DNA of 11,966 nt from G001797105 sp964528155 (GTDB lineage: Bacteria > Chloroflexota > Anaerolineae > Anaerolineales > E44-bin32), in NCBI GenBank assembly GCA_964528155.1, contig CAZGRL010000112.1, positions 1 to 11,966 on the forward strand. The letters run 5' to 3'. The translations under genes were made by a program, and so were the position numbers. Numbering within the stretch: position 1 is the stretch's first letter; the number at the start of each line of letters is the position of its first letter. The notes below the pieces were generated by a model. It was not told the DNA's origin and made no database searches. It worked only from the letters and a program-made list of their open reading frames with translations. Positions 6,428 to 11,957 of the stretch are shown in pieces.

Positions 6428-6612
6428 CTTTTCCCCTCGTTAAGTTCAGCAAATACTCGTTTGATCTCCTTTATTAGCTCGTCTGTGAAAACCCGTTGTC
6501 CGGTCTCATCACGCTGAGGGGTGATTAAGCCCCACTTCTCATAATTTCTGATGGTTGAAGGATGAACTCCGGCCCTTTCAGCCGCCCCTGAGATTCTGTA
6601 GATTTTTCCCAT
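6415..6612 (-). CDS. MerR-type HTH regulator, DNA-binding domain only
   Basis: A 65-residue protein: MGKIYRISGAAERAGVHPST, then IRNYEKWGLITPQRDETGQR and VFTDELIKEI. 'ISGAAERAGVHPSTIRNYEKWGLI' is the classic MerR winged helix-turn-helix, and 'GQRVFT' matches the usual wing end 'xxRxYs'. There is no effector or dimerisation helix beyond ~residue 60, as in many phage and element versions. A strong ribosome site (GGGAGG) precedes the ATG at 6612. Three copies of the AGCAGGT word lie just upstream (6638-6692) and may be its operator. It could regulate the replication genes it overlaps or act as a second excision factor. Confidence 0.8.
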   Translation of the reverse strand: MGKIYRISGAAERAGVHPSTIRNYEKWGLITPQRDETGQRVFTDELIKEIKRVFAELNEGKRWQR

Positions 6613-6637
6613 TTTTGCCTCCCAAGTATTTGTTAAA

Positions 6638-6692
6638 AAGCAGGTTACAACAAAACATTAAAAAAAATGACTCACCTGCACACCAAGCAGGT
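6638..6692. promoter_or_regulatory. Candidate operator: repeated AGCAGGT words upstream of the MerR-type gene
   Basis: AAGCAGGT occurs at 6638-6645 and again at 6685-6692, 47 bp apart. The second copy forms a perfect inverted repeat with ACCTGC at 6674-6679 (ACCTGC, 7 bp, GCAGGT). Repeated half-sites in the short gap before a DNA-binding gene suggest autoregulation. An internal promoter could not be placed with confidence. Confidence 0.4.
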
Positions 6693-6725
6693 CAAACCCC
6701 TTTATCTTCAGCGCTGGTCTGAACC

Positions 6726-7286
6726 TTAATTGAGCGAGCTAAGCTCTGGGAAAGAAAGGTGGGAAAGTCGCTCAGCAAAACGCTTTCTTCGCTCGTCTGG
6801 ACTGTCGATTGCATTGATCTCATTGAATGTTTGGACGATTTTGTGGATGATCAGGTTAATAATCTCCACCTTGATCTTGATCTGTTGACCGTGTTTCCTC
6901 TCGTGCTGGGTTTTAACCAATTGCGCCAGCTTACCCATATATGCTGGAGCTTGGTTCATCCCTTGTTCGCCAGCATCTACACAACGAGCCAGCATAAAAT
7001 AGGCTATGGCTATCGCTGGCTCTAAATTCAACTTTTCTTCTTCTGATAGAGCGTTATATTCAGCTAAAAGTTCTTTTTCTTTTTCTTTGAGGAATTGCTT
7101 GGAGATATAAGCAAAGCTTGATTTGGGGCCAGTGCAACGACCGCCGTGCAGTTTACATCTCCCTGTTCCTGGATGGTCAGTCCCCCACCCTGCTGGCAAA
7201 CAGCAATATCGTTCCTCTCCATATTTCTGCCGCCACTTAGTAATTAGAGAGGCACATTTGCCCGTTTGTAGTTCAATTGAAGCCAT
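6726..7286 (-). CDS. HGG-motif zinc protein, phage small-terminase-like or DNA-packaging associated
   Basis: A 186-residue protein if started at the ATG at 7286, which I prefer because GGGAGGG (7294-7300) lies 7 bp before it; an in-frame ATG at 7313 adds nine residues but has no ribosome site. Residues 28-54 contain two adjacent Cys, then GTGRCKLHGGRCTGPKS. The C-x2-HGG-x-CTGP pattern is a putative zinc finger seen in many phage- and prophage-borne proteins, often near terminase genes or annotated as small terminase-like. The remainder is helical, with a charged segment (about 65-85) and 'AIAIAYFMLARCVDAGEQGM' further on. It is the first gene behind the sigma54 promoter at 7359-7375, with a ~62-nt leader. 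The zinc motif is seen; the packaging role is a guess. Confidence 0.65.
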   Translation of the reverse strand: MASIELQTGKCASLITKWRQKYGEERYCCLPAGWGTDHPGTGRCKLHGGRCTGPKSSFAYISKQFLKEKEKELLAEYNALSEEEKLNLEPAIAIAYFMLARCVDAGEQGMNQAPAYMGKLAQLVKTQHERKHGQQIKIKVEIINLIIHKIVQTFNEINAIDSPDERRKRFAERLSHLSFPELSSLN

Positions 7287-7358
7287 GGGTTTTCCCTCCC
7301 AAATGTCAGTCATGGGTTTTTACCAATAAGCAACTCTTTATAATCTACTTTCTTTAAG

Positions 7359-7375
7359 AGCAATAACCGTGCCAA
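7359..7375 (-). promoter_or_regulatory. Sigma54 (RpoN) promoter, full consensus match
   Basis: The minus strand reads TTGGCACGGTTATTGCT, matching YTGGCACGRNNNTTGCW at every defined position, with the GG (-24) and GC (-12) at the required spacing. The transcription start would be near 7349, about 62 nt before the HGG-motif gene. The gene ending just upstream (7491) encodes a sigma54 activator, and 13-bp repeats at 7474-7506 sit where enhancer sites belong. The whole leftward operon down to about 2191 could depend on it. Confidence 0.85.
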
Positions 7376-7381
7376 ACAAAA

Positions 7382-7410
7382 AAGGACTTTGACATTTAAC
7401 CAAAGTCCTT
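7382..7410 (-). terminator. Intrinsic terminator of the sigma54 activator gene
   Basis: A perfect 10-bp stem (CAAAGTCCTT paired with AAGGACTTTG, 9-nt loop) is followed on the minus strand by TTTTTGTTT, a good U-tract. It lies 80 bp after the activator stop and just before the sigma54 promoter, separating the activator transcript from the element operon. Confidence 0.85.
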
Positions 7411-7420
7411 GTTTTGCAAC

Positions 7421-7442
7421 AATATATGAAAATGGATATATT
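7421..7442. repeat. AT-rich inverted repeat between terminator and enhancer-like repeats
   Basis: AATATAT (7421-7427) and ATATATT (7436-7442) are perfect complements around an 8-nt loop. It lies between the enhancer-like repeats and the promoter, where easy bending or integration host factor-type binding would help looping. This role is speculative. Confidence 0.3.
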
Positions 7443-7473
7443 ACCTAAGATTGATCAATTCATCAAAAACTCC

Positions 7474-7506
7474 CGATTTCCGTGAGCCTCTCACGATTTC
7501 CGTGAG
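7474..7506 (-). promoter_or_regulatory. Candidate enhancer (upstream activator sites) for the sigma54 promoter
   Basis: The minus strand carries CTCACGGAAATCG twice, at 7494-7506 and 7474-7486, exactly 20 bp apart (about two helical turns). Each CGTGAG also pairs with the CTCACG between them, so the site has dyad symmetry (CTCACG-N5-CGTGAG at 7490-7506). The copies are centred about 151 and 131 bp upstream of the predicted start at 7349, the usual range for enhancer-binding proteins. One copy overlaps the last codons of the activator gene. Confidence 0.55.
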
Positions 7507-8885
7507 AATTTGTTGATAGCTCTTTTGACCTTGTCCCAACTTACACCGGTAATCCGAGCCAATTGGAAGATACTGGCGTTTGGGTACCTGGCCATCAATT
7601 TTTGCCAGAATTGTGCTTCACAGTCCTCGTATTTATCGCCAAAATCAAACTTCTTACTTTGAGATTTATGGGAATCCCAGATCGTCAAACAATTTAACCC
7701 CTCCCGAGCTATTTCTAACCATTTCCCTCTATGTTCTGGTCTAAAGTGCCGTTCTACATTCTTGAAAAATTTAAAGAAATCAAATGACAAAAGTTCAGAT
7801 ACTGGAATATAGGAATCTATCGTTGGCACTTTCCCCTTGTATTTTTCTATGGGGTACTCGTAATAAAACTTCCTCGATAACTCTTGAGCCTTATGTGGAA
7901 GGCAATACTGATGATAAGTGTTATGTATAATTCTCCCCTTTTGGGAATGGTTGCACAAATTCCCTACCGCACTCTTTAGTTCTCGAACATTACCTCTCCA
8001 GCTATGCATTAGAAGCCAATACAGGGTGAGATTGCTGATAGATTCCACCCTTTTCTTTGGATGATTCTCATTATATTTTTGTATAAAGAAATAGATTAGA
8101 AGGAGGATATCGACAATGCGTATGCGCAACGGAGGTATGATAATTGTCATAGCATTTAGTCTATAGTAGAGATCATCCCTAAATTGGCATTCTCCTCTGA
8201 TTTGTGGCCGATCTATCCGCTTATTCGTAGCAGCAATAATCCTCGTGTCAGATTTAAGGTCTTCCGTTCCCCCCAGTCGTCTAAATTTGCCATCGTCCAA
8301 GAATTTCAAAAGTTTAGCCTGAATGATAGGGGGCATATCACCTATCTCATCCAAGAACAGAGAGCCCCCATTTGCAACTTCCACCCCTCCCCTCTTCCTT
8401 GCCGTCGCTCCAGTGAATGCTCCCTTTTCATAGCCAAACAGTTCGCTCTCCAAGATGCTCTCCGGGATTCCGACGCAAGATATATCCATAAATCTCTTCT
8501 TTCCCCTATTACTCCTATTATGTATCCATTTAGCAGCAAGTTCTTTACCTGTCCCTGTCTCGCCCATTATTAGTACCGGCAAGTCACATTCGGTGCAGAC
8601 TTTTATCTCTTGGAAAACTGCAAACATCGGAATGCTTGTCGCAATAAAACCGGTATCAATGAAATCTATGAACATTGAAATGTCCTTTTTCATACCCTCT
8701 TTAATCAGAGGGAAAACATCTTTTCCGGTTAAAATTTCCACCCCATTGAGATATAGGGGCAATATGCCATATTTGTCATTTAGCTGTTCCCTTAATTCTT
8801 GATTGCTCAAGTACTTCTTTAGATCAGATTTCTTCTCAAGTAGGATTTCTCGTTCGTCTCGAGGTATTTGAACTTGCCTACTCAT
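7491..8885 (-). CDS. Sigma54-dependent AAA+ activator (bacterial enhancer-binding protein)
   Basis: A 464-residue protein. Residues ~80-315 are the sigma54-interaction AAA+ domain: Walker A GETGTGKE (108-115), the sigma54-contact loop GAFTGA (155-160), Walker B GGSLFLDEIGDMP (173-185), the arginine-finger region FRDDLYYRLN (235-244) and sensor II WRGNVREL (296-303). The ~80-residue N-terminal segment lacks a receiver aspartate pattern and matches no sensor domain I know, so the signal is not phosphorylation of a classical receiver. After the AAA+ domain come ~110 residues without a recognisable fold, then a C-terminal helix-turn-helix (about 437-460, FQLARITGVSWDKVKRAINK) that is not the usual Fis type. 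The ATG follows AGGAG at fair spacing. It is terminated at 7382-7410 and is followed by a sigma54 promoter it very probably drives. Identity is firm; the effector is unknown. Confidence 0.93.
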   Translation of the reverse strand: MSRQVQIPRDEREILLEKKSDLKKYLSNQELREQLNDKYGILPLYLNGVEILTGKDVFPLIKEGMKKDISMFIDFIDTGFIATSIPMFAVFQEIKVCTECDLPVLIMGETGTGKELAAKWIHNRSNRGKKRFMDISCVGIPESILESELFGYEKGAFTGATARKRGGVEVANGGSLFLDEIGDMPPIIQAKLLKFLDDGKFRRLGGTEDLKSDTRIIAATNKRIDRPQIRGECQFRDDLYYRLNAMTIIIPPLRIRIVDILLLIYFFIQKYNENHPKKRVESISNLTLYWLLMHSWRGNVRELKSAVGNLCNHSQKGRIIHNTYHQYCLPHKAQELSRKFYYEYPIEKYKGKVPTIDSYIPVSELLSFDFFKFFKNVERHFRPEHRGKWLEIAREGLNCLTIWDSHKSQSKKFDFGDKYEDCEAQFWQKLMARYPNASIFQLARITGVSWDKVKRAINKFSRKS

Positions 8886-8921
8886 AGAGTCATTCTCCTA
8901 AATTGTGCCGCCCCCGTCGCT

Positions 8922-8935
8922 TTGGTGCGAACCAA
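8922..8935. repeat. Short palindromic hairpin upstream of the activator gene
   Basis: TTGGT-GCGA-ACCAA forms a perfect 5-bp stem 37 bp before the activator start. It could be an operator for self-control of the activator or a leader hairpin; no clear promoter boxes were found around it. Confidence 0.25.
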
Positions 8936-9018
8936 GAATAGAGGAACTTGGCACTCCATCCTTTTAGCGTATTATTGGTCTTCAACTCGCTTTTATCCGT
9001 TCCACTTCTAACGGCAAA

Positions 9019-9660
9019 TTATTGTATTTTATATTCAATCAGTTCAAGGAATGTTCCGGTCACAGCACCTGTTTCTTTTGAGATTACTTCCTGTTTGATT
9101 AAGCCGACATTCAAAGCATAATAGCGATATGTTTTGGCAAATACTCTTGTTTCGCCAGTTACCGAATTTTTGTAAGTTATTATCGCTCTTATTTTATAAA
9201 CATTGCTAAATTCACCAGCCTTCACCCTTAAAGAGAGAGAATCAACAACCTCACAAAATGTTCTTTCTTCATCTGAACCACTTTCCCATTTCAATCCAAC
9301 CTTAAGTGGATATTGTAATATAACTTTTGTCGGATCTTCGAATTCCCATTCGCCACCTAATAAACTTGCTTGTGCAGCAAGAACAAGGATTTTGTCCCCG
9401 CGCAGTTCTAACAATTCTCGATTGATGATTGGTGGGAGATCTCCCATTTTTATTATGTTTTCAACCACGTAAGCATCATATTTATCGAAATATTCAGTTA
9501 TTACATTCTTTTGTGTGCTTCCCCTTTCCCCAAATTGATATTTCCAAACATTACCTACTTTAAGAGGATAGTAGTTATTAGATTCACCTGATAATGTTTG
9601 TGAATAAGCAGAAATTTGAAACAACAAAAATGATAAGGTAACAAGTGTTAATGACTTCAT
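9019..9660 (-). CDS. Exported protein of the 'PLKVGNxWxY' type, function unknown
   Basis: A 213-residue protein with a signal peptide (hydrophobic core about 4-16, likely cleavage near SAYSQ at 17-21). YYPLKVGNVWKY (30-41) directly follows, and a second YPLKVGLKWE occurs at 117-126. Later come VKAGEFSNVYKI (146-157) and YYALNVGLIKQE (180-191). This is the same arrangement as in the larger protein at 414-1313: 'PLKVGxxW', then '(A/P)GxFxNxxKI', then 'YYAxxxGLxK'. The ATG has an excellent ribosome site (AGGAGG, 6 bp before). The family is common as uncharacterised exported proteins in FCB-type genomes and looks like cargo here. A C-terminal sorting-tail remnant lies just upstream. Confidence 0.8.
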   Translation of the reverse strand: MKSLTLVTLSFLLFQISAYSQTLSGESNNYYPLKVGNVWKYQFGERGSTQKNVITEYFDKYDAYVVENIIKMGDLPPIINRELLELRGDKILVLAAQASLLGGEWEFEDPTKVILQYPLKVGLKWESGSDEERTFCEVVDSLSLRVKAGEFSNVYKIRAIITYKNSVTGETRVFAKTYRYYALNVGLIKQEVISKETGAVTGTFLELIEYKIQ

Positions 9661-9682
9661 TGAAATCCTCCTATTTTAGGGC

Positions 9683-9805
9683 TCACTTAAGCAAAACCAT
9701 CTTTTGGGTTCCCATATAATCACCAGCTTGAAATCTATAAAAGTAAATGCCAGAGGCGAATCCACTTACATCCCATCTAACCGACTTATACCCCGCCATG
9801 AGCAT
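9683..9805 (-). pseudogene. Remnant of a type IX secretion C-terminal sorting domain
   Basis: The minus-strand frame from 9805 ends MAGYKSVRWDVSGFASGIYF, then YRFQAGDYMGTQKMVLLK, stop TGA at 9683-9685. 'W(D)xxxxxSGIYFYRxxAGxxxxTxKMVLxK' is the hallmark of type A C-terminal sorting domains exported by the type IX system (or the related FlgD-like tail in FCB bacteria). Only ~40 residues survive; the frame upstream runs about 17 more codons without similarity and reaches a TAA. No start signal is present. It is the tail of a lost, secreted, multi-domain protein, left 23 bp before the exported-protein gene. Confidence 0.7.
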
Positions 9806-9986
9806 CTCTGTGAAAAGGAAGAGGATAGGCAAAGAAAAGAAGTTTGAACTGTGCGAAAAAATAGTTTTTTATAATTTTATGTCCGTTCCCACTTATGCCT
9901 TTTGCCCAAGAGTGCAGGATCGCTGATTAGTATTTAAAGGTTTGACTCCAAATATGTGTTTTAGGTGCCGTATGGTAGATAATCCA
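9806..9986. other. Spacer between lipoprotein gene and sorting-tail remnant
   Basis: AT-rich sequence without a reading frame that resembles a protein. It probably contains the decayed body of the gene whose tail survives at 9683-9805. I see no clear promoter or terminator. Confidence 0.4.
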
Positions 9987-11109
9987 TTAGGGTTCATATT
10001 CATAAATTACTTTCTTATTTTTGTTCAGTAAAACCATTTTTATGCACTTTCCTTGCTTGTCGTATTTCCAACGGAAGACAGCAACACCCCAATCCTTATG
10101 TTCCTTTAACTGCTCATCGGTGCCGTAATATCTTGTTTCAACCACGTTCCCCTGATCGTCGTATTTCCAGCGGATGATGGCAATACCCGAATCCTTACGC
10201 TCCTTTAACTGCTCATCGGTGCCATAACATCTCTCTTCAACCGTGTTCCCCTGCTCGTCNNNNNNNNNNNNNNNNNNNNNNNNNNNNNNNNNNNNNNNNN
10301 NNNNNNNNNNNNNNNNNNNNNNNNNNNNNNNNNNNNNNNNNNNNNNNNNNNNNNNNNNNGATGATGGCAATACCCGAATCCTTGTCTTCTTTTAACTGTT
10401 CATCGGTACCGTAACATCTTTCCTCTGCCATGTTCCCCTGCTTGTCATATTTCCAACGGATGATGGCAATATTGCCACTTGCTTCAAGCAGTTGTCCGTC
10501 TCTCCCATGATTTGACTGTTCAACTGTGTTGCCTTTATTATCGTACTTCCATCTTAATTCATATAATCCATTATCATCTACAATTCTTTTCCCCTCTTTA
10601 TTGATCCTAATTGACTTGATTCTTCGTCCATCCTTATCAAGAGTCCACAAGAACTGTGCGACACCATCTTTATCTTCAATTAGCTTGCCCTCTTTGTCAT
10701 AGTGGAATTTAGATATCGGATGGTTATTTTTATCCAATTTTAAACGAATAGAATAGACACTGTCATTTGACACGGTCGGTTTTCCTTTGGCATTTTGATA
10801 AATCCTTTTTTCATACCCCTTGGAATACTCAATTCTGATCTGTGCGACTTCATCACCAAAGAAGGAACCATTACTCAATTTACCGCCTTTGAGGTATTCG
10901 ACTTTAATGGGTCTACCCTTGTCACTATAGACGAAATGATAGCAGTTCACTCTCTTTGCCATTTTATCAGCAACCGGATATTTGCCTACAATTGCATATC
11001 TACCGTCAAGATCAACCTTCCGGTAATAGTTGGCAGGTCTTTTGGTGCAGCCAACAATTGAGAGAGATGCTATTGTTATAATCGATAATACTTGAAATAT
11101 CCTTTTCAT
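9987..11109 (-). CDS. Tandem-repeat lipoprotein, interrupted by an assembly gap
   Basis: Starts MKRIFQVLSIITIASLSIVG followed by Cys21, a lipoprotein signal with lipobox IVGC. Residues ~25-170 are a charged beta-rich region with 'YSDKGRPIKVEYLKGG' and 'YDKEGKLIEDKDGVAQFLW' units. Then come near-identical 33-residue repeats of the type 'AIIRWKYDKQGNxxEERCYG' plus 'TDEQLKExKDSG', related in pattern to YD-type and other WxYDxxGN repeats of bacterial surface proteins. The gene ends IYEYEP at 9987. The 100-N run splits it: the two halves lie in different frames only because 100 is not a multiple of 3. From the 99-bp period the true gap should be 12 bp plus a multiple of 99. GGGAG lies 5 bp before the ATG. 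It probably sits in the inner or outer membrane facing the periplasm or surface; its role is unknown. Confidence 0.75.
10081..10465 (-). repeat. 99-bp tandem repeats in the lipoprotein gene
   Basis: Unit starts (plus-strand GCAAyA word) fall at 10081, 10180, 10367 and 10466. The spacing is exactly 99 bp on each side of the gap; across it the apparent 187 bp is an artefact of the placeholder. Copies are about 85-90 % alike by eye and the inner ones most alike, as expected for recent unit expansion. More divergent units continue upstream into the gene. Confidence 0.8.
10260..10359. other. Assembly gap of exactly 100 N
   Basis: A round 100-N placeholder inside the 99-bp repeat array, so the gap most likely arose because short reads could not resolve the repeats. 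The real missing length and repeat number are unknown. Confidence 0.98.
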
Positions 11110-11444
11110 TTTAACTCCCTGCCTTGATGAAAATTAGTAAAAATTAGGGGCGGTAGTGCAGAGGATACTTTAGTTTATATTTATTTAACACCGTCTTTCC
11201 CACAACCCTCAACATCAAGAACCCACCTACTCACCCCATCACGGGGCTGGCAAGTGGATTGTAAAGAAATGAGGTAAAAGGAAAGCCTGTCTTCAAAGCC
11301 GGAGAAAAATAGCTAAACAAAGGCCCCTTAGCCGCACCCCTATTGTAAAGGCTAAGTCTCATTTTTTCTTCCCTGGCTACAGACAGGCTCAGGCTGCCCT
11401 TTTGTTCCATTGGTTTTTATCTACTAAAGGTCAACAGCATCCCT
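11110..11444 (-). ncRNA. Candidate structured 5' leader of the lipoprotein gene
   Basis: This gene-free stretch lies between the promoter at 11445-11473 and the lipoprotein ATG. It can fold: GACAGGCT (11382-11389) with AGCCTGTC (11284-11291) encloses CTTAGCC (11327-11333) with GGCTAAG (11350-11356), and CCCC-ATCAC-GGGG lies at 11234-11246. No known riboswitch class was recognised. It may be a regulatory leader or simply untranslated sequence. Confidence 0.3.
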
Positions 11445-11473
11445 AAAATAACAACTCACAGTCTCCCTGTCAA
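11445..11473 (-). promoter_or_regulatory. Sigma70-like promoter toward the lipoprotein gene
   Basis: The minus strand has TTGACA (11468-11473), 17 bp, then TATTTT (11445-11450). The -35 is perfect, the -10 differs at two positions. The predicted transcript starts near 11438, about 330 nt before the lipoprotein ATG, an unusually long leader. Confidence 0.55.
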
Positions 11474-11599
11474 GGGGAAGTGAAAACTTGGATGATACCG
11501 ACGATAGGGATGATGTTTTCCATACCATTGAAGGAAAGCAAATGGCGTCCAAATCTCCCATTGCCCTGGTGGGACAACAACAGAAGATTCAAACGCCAT
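11456..11599 (-). CDS. Possible 47-residue small protein
   Basis: ATG at 11599 opens a 47-residue frame (MAFESSVVVPPGQWEIWTPF, later WYGKHHPYRRYHPSFHFPL). It is rich in Trp, His, Tyr and Pro, has no ribosome site and overlaps both a long inverted repeat and the promoter at 11445-11473. I consider it more likely chance than a gene. Confidence 0.15.
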   Translation of the reverse strand: MAFESSVVVPPGQWEIWTPFAFLQWYGKHHPYRRYHPSFHFPLTGRL

Positions 11600-11625
11600 T
11601 TTACAAAGTCTATATATCCCACCAG
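11540..11625. repeat. Nested inverted repeats
   Basis: AAATGGCGTCCAAATC (11540-11555) and its near-complement GATTCAAACGCCATTT (11586-11601; 13 of 16 pair) form one long stem. CTGGTGGGA (11566-11574), inside it, is a perfect complement of TCCCACCAG (11617-11625) outside it, so alternative or pseudoknotted pairings are possible. Confidence 0.6.
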
Positions 11626-11667
11626 TAGCTTTTAACGCACCCCTAAACTAAACTCCGCTCTTATCTT

Positions 11668-11740
11668 GACCAGGGGGCCTCGGAGGCTTTCAGGAGGTTC
11701 TTCTGGGCCAATATGGCCCTACCTCCGAAGCCCCTTGGTC
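11668..11740. repeat. Large imperfect hairpin with an internal stem
   Basis: GACCAGGGGGCCTCGGAGG (11668-11686) pairs with the end of the element at 11722-11740 (17 of 19 positions). Inside it GGGCCA-ATA-TGGCCC (11705-11719) is a second perfect 6-bp hairpin. No U-tract follows on either strand, so it is not an ordinary terminator. It could be a structural DNA site (origin, transfer or recombination), an RNA, or a remnant of a small palindromic mobile repeat. Confidence 0.6.
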
Positions 11741-11914
11741 TAAGCTGGTGAAACTGTCAAGCAAAACTTTTGCCAGATTTTGGTCAGGTTCTACTACTTT
11801 TGACCCCTACTGACTACGATGGGCAACTACAGCCCTTTCTTTGTAACCTCTTGCTGCTTCTGCAAATACCTTTGATTATTAGAGGTTGCAAAAACCCCCA
11901 TTTTGGGCCTTTTC
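11741..11914. other. Gene-free strip next to the tRNA half-site with short inverted repeats
   Basis: Contains the palindrome GCAAAACTTTTGC (11761-11773) and AACCTCT (11845-11851) paired with AGAGGTT (11881-11887). No reading frame resembles a protein. Beside an attachment half-site such repeats may be arm sites for integrase or excisionase, but this cannot be shown here. Confidence 0.35.
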
Positions 11915-11929
11915 TGGATTAGAAATCCA
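11915..11929. other. Candidate attachment-site core in the tRNA-Arg anticodon arm
   Basis: TGGATTTCTAATCCA (minus strand) is 4-bp arms around the 7-nt anticodon loop, the size of a tyrosine-recombinase overlap region, and is exactly where tRNA identity stops. Integrases that use the anticodon-arm symmetry of tRNA genes produce this kind of half-site. Confidence 0.6.
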
Positions 11930-11957
11930 CTGCTCTATCCAACTGAGCTACAGGCGC
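11915..11957 (-). tRNA. tRNA-Arg(UCU), 5' half only
   Basis: The minus strand reads GCGCCTG (acceptor 1-7), TA, a D-arm GCTC-AGTTGGATA-GAGC, A, then anticodon arm GTGGA-TTTCTAA-TCCA with anticodon TCT. After TCCA the expected C, variable loop, T-arm and acceptor 3' strand are missing and unrelated sequence begins. No 3' half (T-arm GGTTCGA or acceptor complement CAGGCGC) is found in the window. The gene is therefore split, most likely by site-specific integration; an assembly break is the alternative. Confidence 0.85.

Noticed and set aside
8184..8802. Open frames on both strands inside the sigma54 activator gene
   Set aside because: The activator frame holds every AAA+ motif in order, so the others are by-products.
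8948..8965. Sigma54-like TTGGCACTCCATCCTTTT on the + strand
   Set aside because: The -24 part fits but the essential GC at -12 is missing, and it would read away from any + strand gene.
10081..10465. CRISPR-like array
   Set aside because: The 99-bp periodicity is coding, in frame and without unique spacers between short repeats. No CRISPR array or cas gene was seen in the window.
11791..11830. Iteron-like CTAC words
   Set aside because: The spacing (16, 7 and 13 bp) is irregular and the word is too short to be significant.
11915..11957. Group I intron in the tRNA-Arg gene
   Set aside because: Such introns interrupt the anticodon loop, whereas identity here ends after the 3' side of the anticodon stem, and no 3' exon is found in the window.
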